Assembly (NCBI GenBank): GCA_030765045.1
Contig: CM060963.1
Location: 66,394,617-66,458,616, forward strand
Reading direction: 5' to 3'
From: Tenodera sinensis
Lineage: Eukaryota > Arthropoda > Insecta > Mantodea > Mantidae
Length of the DNA: 64,000 nt
The position numbers and the translations under genes were made by a program. Within the stretch, counting starts at the first letter, position 1. Each line of letters begins with the position of its first letter. The notes below the pieces were generated by a model. The model was not told the origin of the DNA. It did no database searches and was given only the letters and a program-made list of their open reading frames with translations. This document shows, one piece after another, positions 1 to 12,164 of the stretch.

Positions 1-76
1 GAAGAGGGCGTGTACTAATGCTGTACACGGCGACTATTAATCTTTTATTTCGTTATAGAACACCCCCTTTTATATA

Positions 77-907
77 CAGCGTGTAACAAAAAGGTAGGTT
101 AAAAATTTGTAAAAATGTTTTTTGCGGATAGAAGATAAAAAATGTTATATGAACATAGGTACAGAAATTGTTTTTCCTTCTTAGATCACTTTTTCTACAG
201 CTGAATCTCATACAAGAATAATGGATGAGAGAACTATGGGGAAGCAGGAAATCACAGCACATGTTCAAAATGATTCCTATTAGATCCAATGCATCCGTCA
301 GCCCGCCGTTGCATGGTCTCCCTAATGCGCTGAATCAGGCCTGGAGAATTTTGTATTGTATCGCAGCCTTCCACAATACGAGCACGAAGAGCCTCTAATC
401 GGTAACTGGAGTTGCATAAACAAGAGATTTCAAATGTTCTCACAAATAAACATTTAGTGGCTTTAAGTCATGTGAACGCGGAGGCCACTGAATTGGTCTA
501 CCTCTTCCTATCCATCTACCAGGAAACCTGCTATTCAGAACTTGAAGGAGAGAAAGACTGAAATGAGGAGGCGCTCCATCATGAATGAAGTACATGTCTC
601 GTCGTATTGCTCGTGGGGTATCTTGCAATAAGACGATACTGTACTGCAGCACTATGACTGCATCACCTTCACCCGATTTAACCACATGTAAAAGCGAACG
701 TTTACTACTGTGCAAATAAACAAGTATTCTGTTGTGGGGCTATGACCACAGAACAGCTACGTATTACACATCTCACCGTATAAACAGAGTTGTAGCTCTA
801 TCATGAAAATAAACAATTTTCAGGCCCATGTTCATATAACATTTTTTATCCTCTATATACAAGAAATGTTTTCGCAAGGCTTTGACATACCTTTTTGTTA
901 CACCCTG
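77..907 (-). mobile_element. mariner-like DNA transposon, internally deleted copy
   Basis: Two 25-bp inverted repeats at 72-96 and 888-912 match at 24 of 25 positions. Their core is CAGSGTGTAACAAAAAGGTA. The element begins at CAGCGTGTAAC (77) and ends at GTTACACCCTG (907), and both outer flanks are TATA-like, as expected for TA target duplication in the Tc1/mariner superfamily. At about 830 bp it is shorter than the roughly 1.3 kb of an autonomous element. Only the C-terminal part of a transposase remains inside, on the minus strand, so this is an internal-deletion derivative that could move only with help from another copy. Confidence 0.8.
252..715 (-). pseudogene. DDE transposase C-terminal remnant (mariner-like)
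   Basis: Two overlapping reading frames (715-440, then 443-252) cover the last part of a DDE_3-type transposase. The first carries FIHDGAPPHFS, which holds the second catalytic Asp, and then GRWIGRGRPIQWPPRSHDL, which holds the third. The second frame carries the family's C-terminal stretch (ARIVEGCDTIQNSPGLIQRI) and ends at a natural stop at 252. The frame change near 440 and the absence of the N-terminal DNA-binding domain and first Asp show it is dead. It lies inside a pair of matching inverted repeats. The superfamily is clear; the clade is not assigned. Confidence 0.75.
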
Positions 908-913
908 TATATG

Positions 914-2091
914 TAAAGCGAATAAATACTACATAGTCTGTTCACTCCAGTGGACAGTAAAGTGTATGTGGAGGTGGTGTAACGTGGACGTTCTCCACCT
1001 CTCAATCAAACAAAAGCTATATCGTGAAAAACTCCTTTCGACATCACAAGAGGTACTAGATCACTGTCTGATATATTTCTTCCATCTTTTAATCTGTAGG
1101 ATTCGGTTACCTAGCGTGGACATTGACCACTAGCTTTGACATTGGCCAGTTCACTCTAATCCCCCTTCTACTTACATCCAATAAGAGTTGCATGTTTTTA
1201 CTTTTAACTACTTTACTTTAACTTTACTTTTAGTTTTTTTACTTTCCTTAGTAGTATAAGCGCAAGCTGTTCTGATTTCTTATGTGGTACAATTTTATTT
1301 TACAGGATGGCAACCCATTTCTACAAGGTGAGAAATTACCAGTAGCTGCGAAGAAAGGAATAGATGTCGCATAAGTCAACTCTGTGCTGCAAAGCATAGC
1401 TTACGGTTTTATCACAATTTGGAAGAAAGAAAGCAAACCCAAAAATTGTCGCACATCTCTACTCTCTCTTAGAAGAAGTATTATAGTTCCACTTTGGAAC
1501 CTCTATTAAAGCAACAAAAAGAAAACACATGAACATATCATAACATCTTATGCAGCCTTTATCAGGGTATGCAGCACAAAAATGTTAGAGAAACACAATT
1601 AAAGTTACGCTGGACGTAATATTGTAGGTTCGACCATACTTATATTTTGTAGATATAAAGTGCGAAACTAAAAATATAAAGCAAGACTGTAAGAAGATAA
1701 GCAAAACAAAATTGAAACATGTAAGATGAGTTGTATTTATTTATTTATGAGACCAACAGCTGTTTTAATTGTAGATATGATACTGTTTTATTAGAGTGTA
1801 AAAACTACAGTAAAGGCAAATTGAATATATGAAATTATGTTTTTGTGTTATGTGCTGGAGAGTCCTTGCAATGTATGAAGTAGACACCTTTCAGATTACC
1901 ATATCTGTGAGACTTTTGAATCCAGGTTCTATAGATGAATTAGATCATTAAATTATTCTAAGCAAATAAAAACTATTCATGATAAGTATTACAATATCCT
2001 GCAATATTTCTCGTTTCTTTCGTCATCAATTATTTTTGTTAATGGCAACCAAAACCGATGAGTGAAGTTATAGGGACATTGCAGTATCCGT
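914..2091. other. AT-rich DNA without recognisable genes
   Basis: Only short open frames occur and none resembles a known protein. I see no repeat shared with other parts of the window. Confidence 0.5.
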
Positions 2092-3815
2092 ATTTGTTTT
2101 AGTCGTCATATTTTCTCCACCTTGGGGGCAGAACAGCAAGCAGCACACTTACAAGGTTTTGCTCGTGTATTATTGTGCGGGCCATTTGTTCTAAAGGGGC
2201 GGCTAGCACCTGCAGAAATTCACGAATGAATGATTTATTATTTTCTTTAAACTTTGTATACCATTTACACAATGTGTTGTTACCTCTTGGAATTACCTAT
2301 TTTTATTACTTCCCATTATATTTAGCATTTGTTTTAGTCGTTATATTTTCTCCACCTTGCTTCAAATTTTCTAACCACTTTAACCTTATTTTTTCTAAAT
2401 TCTTTCCTGCTTAATATCTTTCTAACGTTTAGCTCTATTGAATTTTTGTCCATTTCTCTAGTGTTAAATTATTTCTTGTTTTTTTTTTTTTTTTTTTTTG
2501 TTTTTTTTTTTTTTTAAATCTCGCATTCCAGAATACAATACCACTAAGAATTCAATCTAGTATACCTAGTGGATCTCTGCCACCTTCTCTTCGTTCTTAA
2601 GCCACTTAAATATATTGCACCTATGATCGCCCATGCATACCCCTTCCTGTCCTCTTTATTGCATACCTGGATGTTTATGTCTCTTACCCATATATAACTA
2701 ATTTACTAATGATTTTTGTTTTCGTTGAAACTACTTTCAATTTCTTATGTTCTCAATATGTACTTTGTTCTAATATCTTTTCAGAAACCCTTAGTGTTGA
2801 TGTTTCTATCTATCCATGTCACTTACATTACTATTTCTTCCAATGTTGTCTGCATTTTGTGCATCAAAGTTCCTTTTTTCCCATTTTCTCCTGTAAAAAC
2901 ATGCATTCTTTTAGAACATTATTTTTCTCTAATATGCAGCTTTATTCTCAACCACTATTTGACCGCCCTTTCTTTCATATTGTCTTTTGCTCTCATTCTG
3001 TCTAGTTCGGCTTGTGCTACTCCAATTGAACTTTTTGGTAATCCCTGAGTTATTTTGCAAAATTTCTGTGCATTGCATGTCTATTTACCCACCTCCTGTC
3101 CACTTCGGTGTATTAATTGTTTTTTCCTCTTTGGCTAACGGATTTCCCACAAACTAATACCAATTTACTATCTGATATGATCCAAAATGAACAACGCCTG
3201 TGAGAGAGACTATCTGTTCTGCTTTCCACCTCAATGCACGGCCTACTGCCTAGGTAATACGAAGTCATTAGACTTGCAGAAACGATTCGAACTCAGTTCC
3301 GAACTCTGTTCTACCCACTTTGCGTCGCGCCTACTGTGCCACTTGAATGTACTAACCAACCTGAAAACATATTACCCTTAATAAGTACAATTATGAACCA
3401 TATGTCCTCTAATGAAGCAAATATTGATTTAATATTCTTTATTACCCTGTCGTCAATTAACAGTACAAATATCTGCACGTATGCCCGTTACGGCCTGTAT
3501 ATCCTCTCTATCGTGTAATTTGTGTTTCAAGGGGGCTATGAAAAGCGGCCGATATGTTTCATTTTGCCGCCGCTGCTGGAAATGGTCACTTAGTCACAAT
3601 ATTTTGAATTTTCTGAAGACTAAAATCTTAAAAATAATGTTACGCTGGAACACCGAATGCTTAACTAAGGGGAGTTTCTAAGCTGGGTTGGGTCAAAAAT
3701 ATGAATTTTGTCCTTTTGCTGATTTTAAATTTTTAACTTGTTTTAGCATAATGTAGTATTTTAGCCCCTGAAAACATTTAAGGTAAATTTAAATGTTCAA
3801 TGACAGATATGGGTG
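2092..3815. other. T/C-rich stretch with a short direct repeat and poly-T
   Basis: A 33-bp sequence at 2092-2124 recurs at 2327-2359 with one mismatch. Interrupted poly-T runs from about 2478 to 2515. The plus strand is strongly pyrimidine-biased between about 2230 and 3060, which explains the overlapping small frames there. No protein is recognised. The segment may be an old retroposon read from the minus strand, but I could not confirm this. Confidence 0.4.
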
Positions 3816-3827
3816 AAAGAACAATAT

Positions 3828-4192
3828 TTTTCTTTGTGTGATTACCCTCCCCTTGTGTAGCACTTAAAACCCCTAAGACTTACAAGGCTGTGCCTAGGGC
3901 CAGACATCTCTAGGGGAACACAGGAACCTACGGACCGGACAGAGTGAACACCTGGATGCGGGTGGTCAGCTAAGAAACAAGCGTTAGAGTGAGGAAGAGT
4001 ATGCTATGAAATACAGGCGTAATAGATGAAGCAATTGAGGAATGAGTGGCGGGGGAAATCGGAGAACCCGGAGAAAACCCACTCTGACGCCGCTTCGTCC
4101 ACCACGAATAGCATATGCGGGTCTCTGAGATCGAACTCAGGCCACCTAGGTGGTAGGTGAACGCTCGAACCGGTAGGCCACGGCGCCGCCTT
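3828..4192 (-). mobile_element. tRNA-derived SINE, family A, copy 1
   Basis: The body is flanked by a perfect 12-bp direct repeat, AAAGAACAATAT, at 3816-3827 and 4193-4204, the signature of retroposition. On the minus strand it opens with GGCGGCGCCGTGGCCTACC, an A-box-like head, followed by a B-box-like AGTTCGATCTC. A 3' body and a tail containing GGGAGGGTAA follow. The same head and tail occur at 16223-16506. The tRNA-like head is G+C-rich against an AT-rich surround. Moderately diverged from copy 2. Confidence 0.8.
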
Positions 4193-4204
4193 AAAGAACA
4201 ATAT

Positions 4205-6990
4205 ATTGATTGTAAAAGTTTTTAAAAATATAGAGATCATATTTATTTGATTAAAAACCAATACAATTAGAAAGCATTGATATATATCTCACGCTTCTAG
4301 AGCAATTGCTTTCCATGAAAAATGTAGTTAAACTTCTTAAAAATAACACTGCAAGCATGGGCCTTACAACTCCCACCCCCCTTAATTTTGACTGACGTGT
4401 TCTCAAACTTACTTTTCTGCATACACTTCTGACATTTTCTCAAGAAGCACTTGTTCTAGAGCGATAAAAGTATACCACCCATTTGTGGGTTGCTGGTGGT
4501 GGCACTGACTTATTATAAGCCTATCATTAGAATCATGAATGTTAGAACATTTTATTAAAAATTATTGAAAGGCCGTACATTCATTATACATTTTTAACAT
4601 AAAAAGGTTAATACAGTCACCAAATTTCACTTTTTTGACTAATACTGCGATTAAACCTCTTAAAATTAACATAGCAAGCATAGGGATTACAACCTCCCCT
4701 TAAGTCATGGTGTAATGGAAGTACAGCCGCATGCATGGAAAACGGCTGACAACAAAGTGGACAAAGTCTGAATGCCTCCCTGCTTGCATTCGATGTTGCA
4801 TCACCATCCTTTTAGAAACATGTGTTGACGCATGCGCCAGCTCAGCCGCACTGAAGCAGCCTTTATACAGAGGGAACGTAGATTGTTCGCCTGTACAATA
4901 TTATACAATCATCGTATGTATTGCATCTTGTGGCTGTTGATTTGCATAACAATACAAAACAGGTCAGATCACAAGGACAAGCTTCTAGAACGCAACTACT
5001 CGAACAAAGATATCATTCTCAACTTAAAATATAGAATAATTAAATAAGAGGGACTTGTATTTATAATAAACAACGTATACCAGAATATTTATATATTTAT
5101 TTACCTTGGCATGAGTTAAAGCCATTACCATTTTACCATGCCTGTACCATTTTACCATGCAATAAAATACAACACAACACAATAAAACATAAAGATAAAG
5201 TGAGCGAGTTTTGTTTCAGGGCCCGTCGACAAGTAGGTCATTAGGGCCCATAAAGATAAAAAATGCAGAGATTTTGAAAAGAAGAAAAGATAAATTGTAA
5301 CCAAGATATTGTTAAACAGAATGTTCATATAGTTAAAAACAATTACTCTTAACAGTGTAATGTTTATTTTAAACTTTAAATGTTAGCTGCAAGGAAATAA
5401 TAGTAGTAAAAATAAATGAGTTGTATGAGATAATTATTATAATACAGCAGCAGAAGGATTGAACTATAAATGTAGAGCCTAACTTTCCTTTTGAACTAAA
5501 TAATGTTCCGGCAAGGAATTACAAAGACGAGCTAATGGTTTGTGAAATTACGTGGAGCTATATGGTAAACTGCTCGTTTATCAAGTCAGGCATTTCGGGA
5601 CCATGAAAGATAATTAAACTATTCAATTAATGATTGTACGTACTTCCCAGAAAATATTCATTTTCATTATATAATAACCGATTACGCAGCTACTACCTAT
5701 ATACTGCCTTTTCTCACAAACTGCTCGCTCTCTGTCGCCGTCCCGCAAGATTTTATAGACAGCAGGTGTCATAGTGTATAAAACCAACTGAGATTAACTC
5801 CATATTTTGTGATCTTAGTGAATAATAGGTGGTCAGGCAGTTTCTGGGAGGTGCATGCAAGATTACGGTAAATGAGGTAAGTTGATAAAAACATAATCTA
5901 ACTAAAGTCTCATACTCCGCTTTGTAAGGAGGATTCTTTTTCTTTTCAGTTTCGAATGATGCTTTTATGATTTTCATTTAAACACTTGCACTTTGTACAA
6001 AATCTAGAAGGTTGTTTTTCCGTGGAGTGTTCCCCTTTATTCCTTACAACTCTACTTTTAAAAGCCTTATGACATGGTAAAAAGACAAAAATTCAGTTCT
6101 ACCGATATCTTCCTAGAAATGGGAGGAAAATGGGCGAATTTTGACTTCTGATCTCTAAACGCTATTTTCTAGACCATCCAAATTTCATAAATATTGCAAC
6201 CTATTTTAAGTAATAAAGGAAATGTTTGAATAGTAAAAATGAAAAGTAATGGATTAAATTATAAGACTTTGCAAGTTGCATTTAATTTTGTAGCTATTTC
6301 ACAATGTAAAGGTGCCAAACTTTTCAGGTTAAGTCATTCAACGGAACAAATAAACGTTCTACATTATACTATTTTAATTTAGACACAATTCTGTCTTCTG
6401 ACGACCAGGTAACCCTATCAAATTCTGAAGAAGGTTTATAAAACCCTGTACATAAATTACAAGTATGTAACACTACAGTGTAATTTAAAACTATACAAGT
6501 AAATCCAAAGTGATACTTTAAGAAGTACCTACTTCGGGCAATAATAGACTGAAGCGGAAGTATGATTGAGAAAGTTACCAAAGTGAAATATTTACGACTT
6601 TTAATTTCATATGATGAAGAGTACGTTTTAGAACAAAAATTAGGTAAATTTCAGTACACCTATTTGTGGTACTATCTACTCAACCTTGAGAAACAAAACA
6701 AGCATAGGGTCAGTTTTAAATATGTAACAAACCTTTCTCTGTTCCATTTCTAACATGCTGCAGTGAGAGTAAGCCCCTAAATAGAACAAAGTAAAGAAAA
6801 TATTGATACAAGAGAACTACTATAAATCTATAGCATATAGCGGTCCCAACAGACGTCCTGTTCAAACATTGTATATCCAAAAATTATAAACGTTTATAAA
6901 TAACCTATAACTTACTTCGACTATTTTGATGAACAAATATGTAAAAAAGGTAGTTTTAGAATGCCTCACGCCACCACGCGTACAGTTATC
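4205..6990. other. AT-rich DNA with a diverged direct repeat
   Basis: A segment at about 4320-4381 recurs in diverged form at about 4639-4700 (both contain an AGCAAGCATRGG-like core followed by TTACAACYCCC). A small retroposed insert sits at 5200-5248. Short frames such as the one on the minus strand at 5753-5977 do not resemble any protein I know. Confidence 0.4.
5200..5248 (+). repeat. 49-bp insert with GGGCCC motif, flanked by 12-bp direct repeats
   Basis: CATAAAGATAAA occurs at 5188-5199 and again at 5249-5260, directly flanking 49 bp that contain GGGCCCGTCGACAAG and end in a second GGGCC. The arrangement looks like a target-site duplication around a short, truncated retroposon. An almost identical motif lies in inverse orientation at 14291-14322. 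Confidence 0.5.
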
Positions 6991-7019
6991 TCTACTCGAC
7001 CTATCAATTGAGTGTGAGT

Positions 7020-7403
<384 letters not shown>

Positions 7404-7793
7404 TGTTTTTACTTCTTGTTTCTTTTTTCCATGGCAAGTGCTACTTACCTCGATGGAAACACTTGAATGCAGTCTTTGTAAGATATAGTAGTGAAATATT
7501 GATTACATTCAATATCGAATGTGAAAAGTCTGGAAGCTCTCCATCAGCGCATTGAAATTCAAGGAGTCACCATTCAATCAACTACTAAAACTGTTTTATT
7601 TTAACTTTAATTTATATTATTTACTATAATAGTACCTTCAAATTTTCATGCTATGCATTGTTATAGATATTTCCATTAAGGCACACACCGGCGTGGAAGT
7701 CCGTAGATTAACCACAACCCCAAGTTCATATGGTGGCTATCCCGCAATGGGCGACAATTACATTCTCAATATGCTTTTATGACTCTTTATATT

Positions 7794-8146
7794 CAGGGTG
7801 TTTTGAAACGACACCGAATGAATATATATAAGTAGTTGCTCAGCTTCTATGTGACACGTATAGATAGTTTTTACCGCCAATATAGTCGCATAAAAAACGT
7901 TCCAGAATGAGTGTGGATTAGGCAGTGATGGGAACAACGTCGCCTGCCTCACATAATCGGAGGTAGCGCAGGTAGGTGACACACCATGTCGGTCCTGCAC
8001 TGCCCAGTCACAAAATAATATAATATTTAATACTGGATAAAATTATACCTAAAAGAATTTCGAAGCTGCGACACCGAAATTCGGACTAGTTAAGTTATAA
8101 ACTACGAAACGGCTATATTCGTTCGGTATCGTTTCGAAACAACCTG
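7794..8146. mobile_element. MITE-like element with 32-bp terminal inverted repeats
   Basis: Left end 7794-7825 and right end 8115-8146 are inverted copies with 4 mismatches in 32. They begin CAGGGTGTTTTGAAACGA on the left and CAGGTTGTTTCGAAACGA on the right. The ends start with CAGG, like many Tc1/mariner-derived elements, but a clear TA duplication is not visible. The 353-bp interior has no transposase. A minus-strand frame (7758-8000) merely reads through one end. Confidence 0.65.
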
Positions 8147-8379
8147 CATATCAGGTCCGGTTTCTGATTCACAGGAGGCAGGTTAGGTTTAGTACATATA
8201 AGTATATGATATATTCGTAGTTTAATCGATGGCTGTATCGCAATATGCAGTATGAATAATCGATAGTTGGGATGCTTCTGTCAGCATTTTAGTTTATTTG
8301 ATCAGCTCATGTACATCTTGTTACCCACATTCTGAAAAAATTACTTCCTCGATTCAAGAAAGAACGCAAAGTGTAGAAG

Positions 8380-8610
8380 TATATTCTCTGAGCGGATCAA
8401 AGTGTCAGTAGAAGTTTGTGGTCAGTACGTTCCCCAGATCTCACAAAGTGTGAGGATATTTGGAGAGCAAGGTCTAGCAAAAGTTCACATCAACTACAAC
8501 AGCAGTGAAGATGCCCCCAACTCCGAATATAGTTAGACGTGCACAGCTGTGTATGGGTGCTGCAGAGGACCAGTTCCAACATCTTCAATGAGTGGAGATT
8601 ACGTGCAAAA
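8380..8610 (+). pseudogene. possible Tc1/mariner-type transposase C-terminal trace
   Basis: One plus-strand frame reads RSPDLTKCEDIW, close to the RSPDLTPCD block around the third catalytic residue of mariner-type transposases. Further on it reads SCVWVLQRTSSNIFNEWR, which resembles the family's last helix. The frame is broken by stops and no inverted repeats were found. This is a weak call based on one motif. Confidence 0.35.
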
Positions 8611-8639
8611 ATTAGAACATCGCTAATACCGCGAATTGC

Positions 8640-8935
8640 GCTTCGCTTTTGGGGTAAAAGTCGCAGATGGCGAGCCTACTGGTTTCCGGGCTCCCCACGG
8701 GATGGTACATTTCCAGGGGGTGGAGAGGAGCTAAGCTAGCCTTCGCCGGGGTGCTTCTAACCAGCAAAATGTAGGGACCCTGCCACCTGCTCTATCGTGA
8801 CAACATTCCGGACGCTCTTAGGATCCATTCGCCTCATCCACCCTCCAGGAGGGGGTGCCCCGTCAGGGCAATAGGTGCAAAAGAGTGCCTTTCGGTTGAG
8901 GTACTAAGTCCCCCTGCGCAAGTTGTCATTGACTT
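8640..8935 (+). repeat. G+C-rich dispersed repeat
   Basis: A block much richer in G+C than its surroundings. The part at 8664-8705, with GGTTTCCGGGCTCCCCA, recurs on the minus strand at about 32865-32900 as GGTTTCAGGGCTCCCCA, so it is a repeat and not unique sequence. No protein or tRNA-like promoter was recognised. Confidence 0.45.
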
Positions 8936-9172
8936 ATTGAATCACTGAGCAATATTACATCAATATTTGGTTCGTTATAATTTCACTTATTAACAGTAGT
9001 ATACTTTGAAGTTGGTCAGCATCTCTAAGCAGAAGTGCGGCACAGAAGGTTGTTATTGGGATAAATGAATGGTGTACCGGAGCGAATTCCAAGTTTTCTG
9101 CAGTCACACACTGAGCTGTTAAGCAAACTGGATAGTAGACAGGCGTTAGTGTCGCGAAAATGTTAGAACCAT

Positions 9173-9208
<36 letters not shown>

Positions 9209-10069
9209 ATCAGGTAGTGAACTTCGTGATTGGTTTGCAGGATAACTGTGGGATGAAAAGAATAAACAACAATACGAAATGGATACGTATTAAGGAACCA
9301 ATTATCAAAATATCAGCACTGTACCTATACTCTATGTACTTGAATGGCTATTTACACTGGTAAGTTTTACAGTGCATCGTACTTAAAAATTCCCCGTAAA
9401 ATCTCAATAGAATTCAAAAAACAGTATGAGTTCTACGAATGCACAACTTTGTGATTAAACTGCGCTCTTATAGGGCAGAAAGTTTTTGAAATTAATCGTC
9501 CTCATTCTGTAATAATGCACCACCAATTAAAACTGACTAAAGGGACACCAGACAGCATTAATTTCAGGATTTATTGCACCCAGTCAACACTAAATTTGTA
9601 ATTCAGGTTGTTTTTATGAGCTGGTTGTGGAGTACAGAGGAAAACATGTATCTCAGAGGAATAACCTTAGCTTGGCATCCCTCACATATCCTCCGTGAGA
9701 AAATGAGGGCGCCAAATAAAAGAAAAAAGTGAAACATAATAATTTTAGTGCTCCTTGTCGCAAATTATCACTGCTGCATTGCAGTCGTGTTTCACAGAAA
9801 TATTAGCGCCAGCGACATCCCCTCTCTCCTATTCGCCCTGCTCTTTTCATTTCATATCTTTCATAAACAGCCAAGCTGTTACAAAAGGGTGAAAGAGATG
9901 TCTGCACCAACATAGGTTTTCATGATAACATACACAGAAAACGAACCTGCTTTGTACAGTTTCCAGTTGTAAAAATGGACATCGTTTCAAACTGGAAGAA
10001 CTTTAAATAACGTGTGATCGATTTAGCAACTCTTTGGTTGTAAATGCAGGTAAAGTGCAGTAGACTCGC
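8936..10069. other. AT-rich DNA with a poly-A tract
   Basis: A 33-nt A run lies at 9175-9207 and could be the tail of an old retroposon, but nothing upstream is recognisable. Nothing else is seen. Confidence 0.45.
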
Positions 10070-10690
10070 TTAACCCTTTCGCTACCAAGCTAAATGCTAT
10101 ACCACTGCTTAAACTGCCAGCCCTAAAATGGAGAAATGTAAGGTTTTACACAAAGCTTTCCACGCACCTCAATTTTGAATCACTGGAGTTGAGACTTTTT
10201 GCAGTCACTTCTGAAATGTTTTATATTTATGCAGACGTTTTAGAACATTGACCACATTGACATAGTACACATATTAAAAAGAATTGAATTGTTAAATTTT
10301 TATTTTTAAATTTTAATTTTCCACTTTCAGTTTATTTTTGATACTATATTGTCACATACCAATCTTGCTTTTGCCTGTCAGTTAATCATTATATTGTTTA
10401 TAAAATTACAAATTTTGAAACTTCTATGTTTAAAATTGTTGAAATGGACATGGTTAATTATATGGACTGCAATTTAGAGGTTACTTTTTCTTGGCGAACG
10501 CCATTGAACACTTATGTTCCAAAAAGCTTTATGTTCATGGATAATTACATATTGCCAGTTGGTATCCAGTTCATCTTCAATTTGTTCTGTGGCACTTCCT
10601 GAAGGAGGCGTAGAACACATATGATTGTTTCGTTTGTCACTGCCATTATCACTAAGAGAAATATCACTACAGATGTCACTTTCCAGCAAT
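10070..10690 (-). pseudogene. possible piggyBac-like element end and N-terminal fragment
   Basis: TTAA at 10070-10073 is directly followed by CCCTTTCGCTACC, resembling the ends of piggyBac-like elements, which duplicate TTAA. A minus-strand frame (10689-10474) begins with an acidic, Ser/Asp-rich stretch (ESDICSDISLSDNGSD), as many piggyBac transposases do, and stops after 71 residues. No second end was found. The call is tentative. Confidence 0.3.
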
Positions 10691-11149
10691 GTTGCCGCAA
10701 TTAATTTCGTCTTCCGTCAAAGATTTTTTATTCTAGTATACCATTCCTTAATGATCATTAAGCAAAAGCCACGATAAATCACCGTATACAGAATAAATAA
10801 TTATGCTCTGCACGCAACAACCTACAACACGTGTTTACCGCTTTCTTCTTCTAGCACGCTAAAACACCCGACGCGTGACAACCTCAGAAAGAAAAATTAA
10901 TTTACAGGAAATGCAGAGATAAACAAACAATGATACCAACACATAGTTTATATATCGTATGTTAGACAGAGGTGGACATACATGCCATCTGTTGCATAAT
11001 TTGTAAACTATTTGAACGCCAAAAATAACCCTCGGCGGATCGGATTGGATCGGATCATGGCATTATTCAAAGGCAATTGGAATCGGTTTCATCGGATCTT
11101 GAAAGCCAAAGGATAAACTGGGGTGAAGTAGACAGATTCATGCTGCTGC

Positions 11150-11375
11150 GTGCTAGGTCAATTGAGTATAATCAATTCTGGATGGCACGGGGATGGCGTC
11201 TATGCTCGCATTCGGAGGTTGTGGGTTCGATTTCCATGGTGGACCTTCCTGACCTCTGGGCTTATTCGGGGGTTTCCTCGGTCCCAATGCTGGGAATGAT
11301 AATTAGGTATATCGCTCGAAATTCCTATACTTCCATTTCGTTTCATTGATCATTTCCCTCAACCTTCATGCTATT
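11150..11375 (+). mobile_element. tRNA-derived SINE, family C, copy 2
   Basis: Contains a B-box GTGGGTTCGATTTCC and a downstream body with GACCTTCCTGACC and TCCATTTCGTTTCATTGATC. The same order is seen on the minus strand at 33000-33225 and 20690-20870. The 5' head is diverged. No target duplication was recognised. A small ORF here is incidental. Confidence 0.65.
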
Positions 11376-11582
11376 GGTTCTTACAAAGTCACATGTGTCA
11401 GCGAAGGCGTTAGACGAGGTTGGCAGGGATGATATGCGCGACTTTTGTTACTTCTGTAATAGTACGCAAGCATCTGCCACGTATGTTGTCTTCTGCAGCT
11501 TTTCTGTTTGAAACAGACTGGATTAGTGTTCTACAGTATTCTACGAATATTGTGTTCTTTGAACCGAAGATTATATATATAG

Positions 11583-12085
11583 TGTCACCGCGCTCGCCGC
11601 ATCTAATTGCCGACAACAGCAGTGTCACCCATCGCATTATTGTCGGCACTACCGCAAAGGAGCCGAAGGAAAGAGACAGAGCATGGCCGCATTGTTGGGG
11701 CGCTTGCCGAAAGAGAGAAAAGGATAGAGGCTACTGGAATCTTCTACTTTGTATATCTCGCCGCAATAACTGAACGTTCCTGAAGCTTCCAGAATAGTGC
11801 CTGGGAGATATAAATAGCGGTAAAGTGCGACAGAAGAGTCAGTCAGACGTATGTGAAGGTTGAGTAGTCGTGCCGACGGAGACGGACAGACGATGTGGAG
11901 AGTTGTGCCGACGGAGAAGAGTCAGTTCTTTGTGTTACGAATTCGGAGCCGTGCTGTTGGAGAATCGGAAAAGACTTTCTTGTTGTTGCAACAAGTGTAC
12001 AAAGTTACTGTTTACGGAAATAAAAGTGTTTCTTTATCTCGACTACATCTGTCTACTTTACTTTACACCCGCAACAAAAGTCACA
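11583..12085 (+). repeat. 5' LTR
   Basis: TATAAATA at 11809-11816 lies 32 bp upstream of the A of an initiator-like TCAGTC (11839-11844), and AATAAA follows at 12019-12024, giving a plausible U3-R-U5 order. Compared with the 3' LTR, differences are G/A at 11760, A/G near 11993, and a patch at about 12068-12075. Confidence 0.9.
11809..11816 (+). promoter_or_regulatory. LTR TATA box
   Basis: TATAAATA, with an initiator-like TCAGTC about 30 bp downstream. The identical pair is present in the 3' LTR (TATA box at 13931-13938). Confidence 0.7.
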
Positions 12086-12086
12086 T

Positions 12087-12107
12087 TGGTGTCAGAAGTG
12101 GGATTCG
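12087..12107 (+). other. primer binding site, tRNA-Leu type
   Basis: TGGTGTCAGAAGTGGGATTC begins one base after the LTR end. TGG pairs with the tRNA CCA end, and the rest is complementary to the 3' end of a tRNA-Leu (from memory of that tRNA). A related but mutated site follows the LTR at 47114-47663. Confidence 0.75.
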
Positions 12108-12164
12108 TCGAATTGCTTCTAGTTTCGTTACTTCGTCGTTAGAAGTTGCAACGTTAGAACCAAG

